45,873 nucleotides of DNA from Coriobacteriaceae bacterium (GTDB taxonomy: Bacteria; Actinomycetota; Coriobacteriia; Coriobacteriales; UMGS124). A model generated the notes under the pieces. The model was not told the DNA's origin. It was given only the letters and a program-made list of their open reading frames with translations, and did not search any database. A program made the position numbers and the translations under genes. Shown here piece by piece: positions 34,819 to 41,446 of the stretch (within the stretch, counting starts at the first letter, position 1; every line of letters begins with the position of its first letter). The stretch spans positions 1-45,873 of the forward strand of contig JAHZGC010000032.1 of assembly GCA_019421015.1 (NCBI GenBank), given 5' to 3'.

Positions 34819-35949
34819 ATGACAGACGAGGTTGCGGTTCCCATGGGTGCGCAGGAGACGACGGGCTCGGTCCCGGGTGAGGAGCCGACGGAACTCGAGC
34901 GGTTTTTGGCGCACATGCTGAACACCTCGGCGGAGGTGAGCGGAGACTTCGCGTCGCAGGTGGGGGCCGGGCTCAGGCCGAAGCCCGAGGAGCCCGACGC
35001 TCCCAAGGAGCGTGCGATGAGCGCTGCGGAGACCCAGTTCGTGGTGGAGCGTACGGCGCTCGAAGGGCTGTGGCGGGCGGTGCGCAGGCGCTCGGCCAAG
35101 GGGCAGCTGGGTGCGGCGTCGCAGCTTGCGGAGCTTGTGACCGTTCCGTCCCACATGGGCGACGACGAGTTTGTGACCATGGCGTTCGAGGCCCTGGAGG
35201 CGTGTCGGGAGGGGCGGCCGTTCGAGGGGTCCGGCATTCCCGCGCCCGAGGACGACGAGGCCGACGGGCAGGAAGATCTCGGCGACCCCGTAGCCGCGGC
35301 GGCCGAGACGGCTGGGGACGCGGTGGGCGACGACGTCGTGCTCGAGGGGACGCCGCTGGACTTTGACGTCGCGGCTTCGGAGGAGGCGGCGGCCAAGGCG
35401 GAGGAAACGCCTGAGGACGGTACCGCCGGGGATGCCGATGGCGTCTCCGCCGCACAGGGCGAAGGCCCTGCAGACAAGGCCGCTGTTGTGGGTGAGGAGG
35501 ATGCCGAAGACGCGGCGCAATGGGTGGAGCCTGCGGCCCTAGAAGAGGCCCATGCGCCTTTGAGCTGCGATGACATCGCGGTTATCGAGGGAAAGGCGGA
35601 CACGTACCTCTATAGCCGCGAGTCCATGACCGACAACTTTGCCCACTGGGCCTATCTGGCGGCCGAAAACGACGACCTCGTGACCTTTGTGGACAACGTG
35701 CGCGAGGAGTCACGGGTCTACCCGCGCCCGATGCTGGCCAAGTCGTTCAAGAACTTTCCGTACCGCTGGGACATGGAGCGGGTCGAGGCCGCCTACAGGG
35801 CCGTGCGGGAGTCTGGGGAGCACCCTGACATCGAGCGCGTGGCGGCCACCAACGGCGACGTGTACTTTTACTCGACCGACTACCTGAGCCATGCCCAGGC
35901 TAAAGCGCTCGCTCAATGGTATTCGGTGGAGAAGCCCCTGAACGTGTAG
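34819..35949 (+). CDS. Acidic protein of unknown function
   Basis: 376 residues, not recognised. Three parts are visible: residues about 20-120, mixed helical; about 130-245, a low-complexity Ala/Glu/Asp/Gly stretch with almost no aromatics, probably disordered; and about 250-376, a compact aromatic-rich domain (DTYLYSRESM, HWAYLAAENDDL, NFPYRWDMERVE, DVYFYSTDYLS). No signal peptide or membrane span. SD GGGGAGGAG. Divergent from the LuxR gene and 34 bases before the NifU-like gene, so probably co-transcribed with it. Confidence 0.8.
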   Translation: MTDEVAVPMGAQETTGSVPGEEPTELERFLAHMLNTSAEVSGDFASQVGAGLRPKPEEPDAPKERAMSAAETQFVVERTALEGLWRAVRRRSAKGQLGAASQLAELVTVPSHMGDDEFVTMAFEALEACREGRPFEGSGIPAPEDDEADGQEDLGDPVAAAAETAGDAVGDDVVLEGTPLDFDVAASEEAAAKAEETPEDGTAGDADGVSAAQGEGPADKAAVVGEEDAEDAAQWVEPAALEEAHAPLSCDDIAVIEGKADTYLYSRESMTDNFAHWAYLAAENDDLVTFVDNVREESRVYPRPMLAKSFKNFPYRWDMERVEAAYRAVRESGEHPDIERVAATNGDVYFYSTDYLSHAQAKALAQWYSVEKPLNV

Positions 35950-35983
35950 ACGTGCCGGTGTGTCCCCAAGGAGGAATGAGCCC

Positions 35984-36694
35984 ATGAACGCAACCGTCGT
36001 CAAGAAACCCCACATCGAAGACGAACTGAACCAGCCCAACACCTTTGACGCCGTTCGGAACATGACCTATGTGCCCGAGGACCGGGCGCTTATCCGCACC
36101 GAGGACGTCTACCAGACCCAGACCGAGCACGGCGTGGAGGGGTACGGCCCCGAGGTCCTGCGCATCTGTGCGACCTTTGACAACGCCGGCGTGCTCGAGG
36201 GGGCCAACGCCGTGGGCATGTGCGGGCGCTCCAAGCACGGCGAGGAGATGGCGCTCGTCTCGATGGCGGTCGATCCCGAGACGCTTGTGGTGCGCGACGC
36301 CGCGTTCAGGGCGAGCGGCACCCTGGCCATGATCGCCTCGGCGAGCCTGGCCGCCGAGATGGCCCGGGGAAGGACGTTGGACGAGGTGCTCGAGATCACG
36401 GGGCCCATGCTGCGCGAGCGTATGGGCGCGATCCCGGCCGACAGGGCCACTCGGCCCCTCATTGCCGCCGAGGCCCTGCGCGCCGCCGTGGGGGACTACT
36501 ACGTGCGCCAGGGGCTTGGGCTCGAAGAGGCGCTCACCGCGGTCCCCTGCGATACGGGAAGCATCGCGTGCCTGCAGTGCGAGCACTGCTCCTACCGCAC
36601 CTCCCAGCTCGACATGCGCATGAAGGCCTTTGGGCTCAAGCCGCGCGCCGAGCGCGAGGAACTGGTGGAGGCCGATGTGGAGCTGCCGATCTAA
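35984..36694 (+). CDS. NifU-N-like protein lacking canonical scaffold cysteines
   Basis: 236 residues aligning with the NifU/IscU N-terminal fold. The first Cys region is kept (VGMCGRSKHGEEMAL, like VCGDxMxL). The second (GCGxAIASSS) reads ASGTLAMIASAS with Cys lost, and the third (HCSVLAEDAL) reads TRPLIAAEAL with Cys lost. A new cluster, CLQCEHC, is near residue 200. ATG 35984 follows AAGGAGG; GTG 35960 is rejected. Its stop overlaps the convergent EcfT stop. Fe-S or metal handling is possible but classical scaffolding is doubtful. Confidence 0.65.
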   Translation: MNATVVKKPHIEDELNQPNTFDAVRNMTYVPEDRALIRTEDVYQTQTEHGVEGYGPEVLRICATFDNAGVLEGANAVGMCGRSKHGEEMALVSMAVDPETLVVRDAAFRASGTLAMIASASLAAEMARGRTLDEVLEITGPMLRERMGAIPADRATRPLIAAEALRAAVGDYYVRQGLGLEEALTAVPCDTGSIACLQCEHCSYRTSQLDMRMKAFGLKPRAEREELVEADVELPI

Positions 36695-37494
36695 AGGAAG
36701 ACGCCGATGAGGATGAGAGCTGCGAGGTAGAGGGCGAACAGGCCCATGGCCAGCCAGTCGACCTTGCGTATCTTGAGGATGTGGTAGTGGGTACGCCCCT
36801 CGCCGCCGGTGTAGCAGCGGGCCTCCATGGCGTTGGCGAGCTCCTCGGCGTGGCGCAGGGCGCTTGCGAAGAGGGGCACGAGAATCGGCACAAAGAACTT
36901 GACGCGGTCGATGAGCCGGCCCTCGTCGATGCGGGCGCCGCGAGCTGCCTGGGCGGTCATGATGTGGTTCGCCTCGTCAAAGAGCGTGGGCACGAAGCGG
37001 ATGGCGATGGTGTACATCATCGCGAGCTCGTGCACGGGCATGCCCAGCCGCTCAAAGGGGGAGAGCAGGCGCTCGGTGCCGTCGGTGATGGCGATGGGCG
37101 AGGTGGTGAGCGAGAACATGACGCCGGCCATCATGAGGGCGAACACCCTGAAGGCCATGACGACGCTCTGGGCAAGGGCCGTGTCGTGGATGGCGAAGGG
37201 GCCTATGTGAAAGGCCACCTCGCCGGTCTGCACGAGGAAGATGTTCACGAGCGCGGTGAATATCACGAAGAACCACAGGGGCTTGCAGGCCTTGAGGATG
37301 ACCTTGACCGGGACGCGCGAGAGGGCGACCATGGCCACAAGGGCCGCTGCGATGGGGGCGAGGCCCCAGGGCGCCTTGGCGAGGAAGACCGACACCATGA
37401 AGACGACCATGATCACGAGTTTGACCCGTGGGTCCATGGCGTGCATCGGGGAGCGGGTGTTGTAGTAGGAACCGATGGTGATGGTGGAGCTCAT
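36691..37494 (-). CDS. ecfT: ECF transporter transmembrane subunit EcfT (riboflavin cluster)
   Basis: Membrane coupling subunit, 267 residues, about five spans. The two coupling motifs are AQAARGARIDEG and ARCYTGGEGRT (second motif with Thr-Gly-Gly where Ala-Arg-Gly is common). The start overlaps the upstream ATPase by 4 bases. Last gene of the minus-strand operon ribU-ecfA-ecfA-ecfT. Its stop overlaps the stop of the convergent NifU-like gene. Confidence 0.9.
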   Translation of the reverse strand: MSSTITIGSYYNTRSPMHAMDPRVKLVIMVVFMVSVFLAKAPWGLAPIAAALVAMVALSRVPVKVILKACKPLWFFVIFTALVNIFLVQTGEVAFHIGPFAIHDTALAQSVVMAFRVFALMMAGVMFSLTTSPIAITDGTERLLSPFERLGMPVHELAMMYTIAIRFVPTLFDEANHIMTAQAARGARIDEGRLIDRVKFFVPILVPLFASALRHAEELANAMEARCYTGGEGRTHYHILKIRKVDWLAMGLFALYLAALILIGVFL

Positions 37495-38342
37495 GAACGG
37501 CCTCCCTGGCGCTGGCGCGCGATGGCCTGGGCCAGCTCGTCGATGGTGAGGGGCATGGAGGCCCCGAAGTCCCAGCCGCGCTCTGTGAGGTCTTGCGCAA
37601 CACGGGTGGGCAGCGGCACGTCGAGGCCGATGCGGTGGAGCAGCTCGCCGTGGGAGAAGACCTCGGCCGGCGTGCCGTCGTCGACGACGGTCCCGTGGTC
37701 GAGCACCACGATGCGGGTGGCCGCCTCGGCCACGTCCTCCATGGAGTGGGAGACCATGATGATGGTAGTGCCCTGCCGGTGGAGGCGCTGCACGATGGAG
37801 AAGATCTCGGCGCGGCCTTGGGGATCCAGCCCCACCATGGGTTCGTCGAGCACGAGGTACTTGGGGTGCATGGCGATGATGCCGGCCAGGGCCACGCGGC
37901 GTTTCTGACCCCCCGAGAGGTCGAAGGGGGATTTCTCGGCCACCTCGTCGTAGGAGAGGCCCACGAGCTCGATGGCGTCTCGGACGGCCTGGTCCACCTC
38001 GGCGTCGTCCATGCCGAGGTTGCGCGGGCCGAAGCCCACGTCCTCGCGGACGGTCTCGGCAAAGAGCTGGTACTCGGGGTACTGGGCCACGTAGCCCACG
38101 AGGCGGCGCACCTGGCGGCGCTGTTTCTTGTCGGAGGTGGGAAGGCCGTCAACCGACACGGTGCCCGAGCTGGGGAGCTTGATGGCGTTGCAGTGCTCGA
38201 TGAGGGTGGACTTGCCGCTACCGGTGTGGCCGATGAAGGCGGTGAAGCTGCCGTCTTCGATGGTGAGCGACACGTCGTTGAGCGCGGCCCCCACCACCTC
38301 GCTGGGGTAGTGGTAGGTCACGTGGTCAAAGGTTATCGGCAT
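37491..38342 (-). CDS. ecfA2: ECF transporter ATPase EcfA2-type
   Basis: ATP-binding subunit, 283 residues. Walker A GHTGSGKST, Q-loop AQYPEYQLF, signature DLSGGQKRR, Walker B YLVLDEP, H-loop SHSMEDV. The Q-loop spacing FAETVREDVGFGPRN is typical of EcfA. Overlaps the upstream EcfA by 10 bases and EcfT by 4, so all three are translationally coupled. Confidence 0.93.
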   Translation of the reverse strand: MPITFDHVTYHYPSEVVGAALNDVSLTIEDGSFTAFIGHTGSGKSTLIEHCNAIKLPSSGTVSVDGLPTSDKKQRRQVRRLVGYVAQYPEYQLFAETVREDVGFGPRNLGMDDAEVDQAVRDAIELVGLSYDEVAEKSPFDLSGGQKRRVALAGIIAMHPKYLVLDEPMVGLDPQGRAEIFSIVQRLHRQGTTIIMVSHSMEDVAEAATRIVVLDHGTVVDDGTPAEVFSHGELLHRIGLDVPLPTRVAQDLTERGWDFGASMPLTIDELAQAIARQRQGGRS

Positions 38343-39172
38343 AGCGCCTCCTCAAGCACGGCGAGGTGGGGGGTGTCGGGCACGTCGACGCCCAAATCGC
38401 GCAGGCGGGTGGCCAACTGCATGGCAAAGGGCTGCTCAAGCCCCAGGCTGCGCAGCAGCTCCCCGTGGGCGAAGACCTCGTCGGGGGTCCCGCGCAGCAC
38501 GATCTTTCCCTGGTCCATGACGAAGACGAGGTCCGCCTCGAGGGCGTCTTCCATGAAGTGGGTGATGTGGACGATGGTGGAGCCGCCGTCGTTGAGGTCG
38601 CGCATCACGCGGCGGATGCCGCGGCGGCCACGGGGGTCGAGCATGGCGCAGGGCTCGTCGAAGATCAGGATATCGGGACGCATGGCGAGGACCCCGGCGA
38701 TGGAGACGCGCTGCTTCTGGCCGCCCGAGAGCTCGGTGGGGTCGGCTTCGGCGAAGTCGGTCATGGCCACGGCGGCCAGGGCCTCGTTCACGCGCTCCAC
38801 GATCTGGGGCTGGGGAATGCCCAGGTTCTCGGGGCCGAAGGCCACGTCGTCGGCCACGATGCTCGTGACCATCTGGTTGTCGGGGTTCTGAAAGACCATG
38901 CCGGCGCTGCGGCGCACCTCGAGCTGGTCGTCGAGGTCGGAGGTGTCGAGCCCCATGACGCGCACGGTGCCCTGGTCGGGAACGAGCAGGGCGTTGATGC
39001 AGCGGGCCATGGTGGACTTTCCGCTACCGTTGTGGCCCAGCACCGCCACGTAGGTACCGGGCTCGATGGAGAAGTCGATGCCGTCCAAGACGTCGCGCTC
39101 CCCCTCGTAGGAGAAGGTCACCCCGTCGAACAGGATGGCCGGCTCGGCGCCTTGTTGCTCCAATCGTTCCAT
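38333..39172 (-). CDS. ecfA1: ECF transporter ATPase EcfA1-type
   Basis: ATP-binding subunit, 279 residues. Walker A GHNGSGKST, Q-loop FQNPDNQMV, signature ELSGGQKQR, Walker B ILIFDEP, H-loop THFMED. With the next gene it forms the heterodimeric ATPase of the riboflavin transporter cluster. A 255-base gap containing a large palindrome separates it from ribU, so it may have its own leader. Confidence 0.93.
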   Translation of the reverse strand: MERLEQQGAEPAILFDGVTFSYEGERDVLDGIDFSIEPGTYVAVLGHNGSGKSTMARCINALLVPDQGTVRVMGLDTSDLDDQLEVRRSAGMVFQNPDNQMVTSIVADDVAFGPENLGIPQPQIVERVNEALAAVAMTDFAEADPTELSGGQKQRVSIAGVLAMRPDILIFDEPCAMLDPRGRRGIRRVMRDLNDGGSTIVHITHFMEDALEADLVFVMDQGKIVLRGTPDEVFAHGELLRSLGLEQPFAMQLATRLRDLGVDVPDTPHLAVLEEALCR

Positions 39173-39306
39173 ACCGTGCGGTTCCCCTTCCTAGTATGGG
39201 TGCGTGCCGTGTGAAAGGTCGGGTTGAGCGGCCCCGCAGCCCTTGTCATTCCTCGCTGTCGGGATTGCCCCGCCTGTGAGGGCCCCAGAGGGGTCCGTTA
39301 CCGCAA

Positions 39307-39402
39307 GGCCGCCGGAGGTTGGGCCAGGCGCAGTTCCGCAGCGAAGCGGCAAAGCCGCTTCGGTACGAGGACTGTCGAGCACCGACCCAACCTCCGGCGG
39401 CC
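39307..39402. repeat. 96-bp nested palindrome between ribU and ecfA1
   Basis: Perfect 17-bp outer arms GGCCGCCGGAGGTTGGG (39307-39323) / CCCAACCTCCGGCGGCC (39386-39402) enclose a second perfect 9-bp stem CGAAGCGGC (39342-39350) / GCCGCTTCG (39354-39362) with loop AAA. Size and design resemble the 105-bp repeats, but sequence differs. No T-run follows on either strand. Nothing else is recognised in 39173-39426. Confidence 0.75.
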
Positions 39403-39426
39403 GCGCAACCCGGAAGGCCTTCTCCC

Positions 39427-40023
39427 CTAGGCCCGGGCGCGGGAGTCGCGCTTCTTGATCAGGTTCGAGACGGGCTTGTAGATGAGCAGCGTGGCGGCCA
39501 CGTTGATGGCGCACTTGATGATGTTGAAGGGCAGCAGGATCGGCAGCACCATGCCGGCCACGGCCTCCACGGTCACGCCGGGGGTGTAGATGGGGGTGAT
39601 GACGAAGTTCATGGCGATGGCCAGGGCGATGAACACGACGGCGCCCACCACAAGGCTCACCACGGCGCCGCGGATGTTGTGCATCTTCTTGTAGATGAGG
39701 CCCACGACGAGCACCATGCCGGTCATGGCCACGAGGGTGAGCAGAGTGCCCAGCGGGCTCATGATGAGCTTGGGCAGCCAGCTGATGACCTGCACCACCA
39801 GGCCGGCGGCGGGACCGAACATGAGGGCCACCGAGAGAGTGACGATGCCCGACGGGTCGTACTGCAGGTACGGTGCGGGCGGGAAGATCGGGATCTGGAT
39901 GAAGCTCAGGGCCATGCCCATGGCGCAGAAGATGGCCAGGGTCACCAGCTCGCGCACGTCCCAGTGGGCGCGGCGGGCGGCGGCTTTCTTGGTGGTGCTG
40001 GTTGCGTCGGTGCTGGTGCTCAT
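39427..40023 (-). CDS. ribU: Riboflavin ECF transporter S component
   Basis: Substrate-binding membrane subunit for riboflavin, 198 residues, about six spans. It follows an FMN riboswitch, which names the substrate. The first helix region TLAIFCAMGMALSFIQIPIFP and the PYLQYDPSG block fit the RibU family. ATG 40023 (MSTSTDATSTTKK) has SD AAGGGG; an earlier in-frame ATG would run into the riboswitch terminator. Short Ser/Thr-rich N-terminus. Confidence 0.9.
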   Translation of the reverse strand: MSTSTDATSTTKKAAARRAHWDVRELVTLAIFCAMGMALSFIQIPIFPPAPYLQYDPSGIVTLSVALMFGPAAGLVVQVISWLPKLIMSPLGTLLTLVAMTGMVLVVGLIYKKMHNIRGAVVSLVVGAVVFIALAIAMNFVITPIYTPGVTVEAVAGMVLPILLPFNIIKCAINVAATLLIYKPVSNLIKKRDSRARA

Positions 40024-40083
40024 GCGAACCCCTTCGATGTAGCGGCCCCGCGGGGCCTGGCTAGTGGTTGGGGCACGGGAACC

Positions 40084-40119
40084 AAAAAGGGACCCGTGCA
40101 CGGCTGCAGCGGGTCCCTT
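40084..40119 (-). terminator. Riboswitch-controlled terminator upstream of ribU
   Basis: On the minus strand AAGGGACCCG and CGGGTCCCTT (plus-strand 40110-40119 and 40087-40096) form a 10-bp stem followed by a T-run (plus-strand A-run 40084-40088). It lies between the FMN aptamer and ribU and is the likely expression platform. Confidence 0.85.
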
Positions 40120-40148
40120 CAAGCGCGTCAGGCGATGACGTGCTCTCC

Positions 40149-40279
40149 GTTACTTTCATCCGGACTATACCGTCGGCCCTGGAATCGCACCAGGTCAGCC
40201 GGCCCCTTGCTGGCCAGCTCGCGGGCTTTGGGCCGTCTGGCCCATACCGCCGGTGAGGATTTGCACCTCGCCCCGTAAC
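40149..40279 (-). ncRNA. FMN riboswitch (RFN element) aptamer
   Basis: The minus strand reads the conserved RFN core: GGGGCGAGGTGCAAATCCTC, ACCGGCGGT, AGCCCGCGAGC, GGGCCGACGGTATAGTCCGG and ATGAAAG. Closing helix P1 is GTTAC/GTAAC (plus-strand 40149-40153 and 40275-40279). FMN binding is expected to favour the downstream terminator and stop ribU expression when flavin is plentiful. Confidence 0.95.
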
Positions 40280-40294
40280 AGATACGCAATGGGA

Positions 40295-40323
40295 AGGATA
40301 GCCGCTGGGCGAGGAGTTTGCAA
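40295..40323 (-). promoter_or_regulatory. Promoter of the FMN riboswitch/ribU transcript
   Basis: Minus strand -35 TTGCAA (plus 40318-40323), 17-base spacer, -10 TATCCT (plus 40295-40300). Expected start near 40288, immediately before the aptamer. Confidence 0.65.
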
Positions 40324-40330
40324 GGGGGGT

Positions 40331-40632
40331 GCGCGGGCTTTTGCGCGACTCAACGCTTCTGAATCAGGGTGGCCGCGAGTGCGTGACTCTGTACCAGGGT
40401 CTTAGAGTCCAAGAAACGCCCGGTCGCCGATGTCGGAGGGGGTTCGTGAAACTCAAAAACGCGCCGAGGGCGTGATAGATATTACTTATTTGATATTAAT
40501 ATTGCAAATATTCACATATCAACTGGTATTATGGTTACCTTCTCCATAAACACTTTATCAAATACTGTAGTATCTTACGCCCTCGAACGGTTTTTGTTTT
40601 TCCGGGTGTTTCAGGGGGACAAATCAGGTTCG
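40331..40632. other. Gene-free region with AT-rich island and inverted repeat
   Basis: No convincing gene. At 40358-40370 and 40388-40400 there is a direct repeat TCTG-A-CAGGGT, 30 bases apart. Bases 40475-40580 are strongly AT-rich in an otherwise GC-rich window. The island is flanked by CGAGGGCGT (40465-40473) and ACGCCCTCG (40577-40585). The right arm is followed by a T-rich run (GGTTTTTGTTTTT). Confidence 0.6.
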
Positions 40633-40702
40633 AAGGCGCGGCGTGCCGGAGCACGTAGGCCCGAGCAGAACGCGGTGCGCGGAATTATTCAAGATGCTTT
40701 AG
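40633..40702. repeat. Palindromic repeat, copy 3 (partial)
   Basis: Matches the right half of copy 1: AACGCGGTGC, then ATTATTCAAGATGCTTTAG versus TTTATTCAAAATGCTCTAG. The tip is CGTGC-cgga-GCACG (40642-40655). Relative to copy 1, a ~10-base piece between two GCGCGG motifs is missing, and the left terminal arm is not recognisable. The right end TTTAG overlaps the stop codon of the minus-strand gene at 40699. Confidence 0.7.
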
Positions 40703-41274
40703 AGCTTGCACTTGAGCACGTTGCCGGCCATGGGTTTAACCTGCTTGGCGGGGGCCATGCGCAGCACGCCCGTCTCGTCCACATGCCAAATGGCGTAGGC
40801 GGGCAGCCCGCTGTGCTGGCGCAGGTGGTCGATGAGCTGGGCGAGCATTTGCAGGCCGGGCAGCTCGGCCGCCCAGGGCTCGCCGTCGACCTCGCGCGGC
40901 TGGATGAACGCGCGGGCGGCCGCGGCCGTGGTGAGCCCTACGGGGACGCGCGTGCCCTCGGGCGCGGGGACCGGGTCGTAGGGAAGGGTGCCGGGGTTCT
41001 CGTCCGCGTCTTCAGGCTGGTCTTGGGCGGTGGCCTCGCTGAGCTGCGCGAGGTCGAAGTCCTTGGGCACCAGGGTGGCTATGGCCAGGTAGACGGGCAC
41101 CTCAGTGGAGGCCTTCTTGGCCGCGTCGAGGTCGGCGGCGTCTACCGTGAGCACGCCGGCGTCGTAGCGCTCGCTGACGGTGAGGGCGCCGAGGCCGTCG
41201 AGGGTCGCGCGGTCGGTGTAGAACAGCCACGCCGCCTGGCGCGGGTCGGCTCCCTTGTTCATAAGGACGGGCAT
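40699..41274 (-). CDS. Hypothetical protein
   Basis: 191 residues, not recognised. Soluble, no signal peptide or membrane span. N-terminal MPVLMNKGADPRQAAWLFYTDR and a C-terminal block GLPAYAIWHVDETGVLRMAP flank a central acidic, Pro-rich stretch (EDADENPGTLPYDP). The SD AGGAGG fits the chosen ATG. Divergent from the nitrate-reductase operon, with a Crp/Fnr-type site in the shared gap. Its TAA lies in the terminal repeat motif. Confidence 0.75.
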   Translation of the reverse strand: MPVLMNKGADPRQAAWLFYTDRATLDGLGALTVSERYDAGVLTVDAADLDAAKKASTEVPVYLAIATLVPKDFDLAQLSEATAQDQPEDADENPGTLPYDPVPAPEGTRVPVGLTTAAAARAFIQPREVDGEPWAAELPGLQMLAQLIDHLRQHSGLPAYAIWHVDETGVLRMAPAKQVKPMAGNVLKCKL

Positions 41275-41339
41275 CGTGGGCCTCCTCGGGTCGCTGGGTC
41301 ACGGATGCAAGGATACCTCACAAATACCCCATCGCCCAC

Positions 41340-41382
41340 TTGAGCTAGGTCAAGGACGGGGCGGCTGCGGGGTCTGCACAAT
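41340..41382 (+). promoter_or_regulatory. Crp/Fnr-type operator and promoter of napA
   Basis: TTGAGCTAGGTCAA (41340-41353) is a perfect TTGA-N6-TCAA palindrome, the core pattern of Fnr-family sites. A -10-like CACAAT (41377-41382) lies downstream; with a start near 41389 the operator centre would be at about -42, the usual class II activator position. No -35 hexamer is needed in that design. Confidence 0.6.
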
Positions 41383-41446
41383 ACGTCGTGGAGGGGTCCG
41401 ACGACGGACGTTGGACCGTCATGCGGGCAGAAGAGAGGGAGCTGCT

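Noticed and set aside
34651..35520. Upstream extension of the LuxR-type protein by ~290 residues
   Set aside because: The added sequence is Arg/Pro/His-rich non-protein text antisense to the acidic-protein gene; ATG 34650 has a good SD.
36220..37908. Plus-strand 562-residue frame across the EcfT/EcfA region
   Set aside because: Overlaps well-supported minus-strand EcfT and EcfA2 genes and lacks any domain.
40699..41274. SseB-like assignment for the hypothetical minus-strand gene
   Set aside because: The sequence lacks clear SseB signatures, so it is left without a function.
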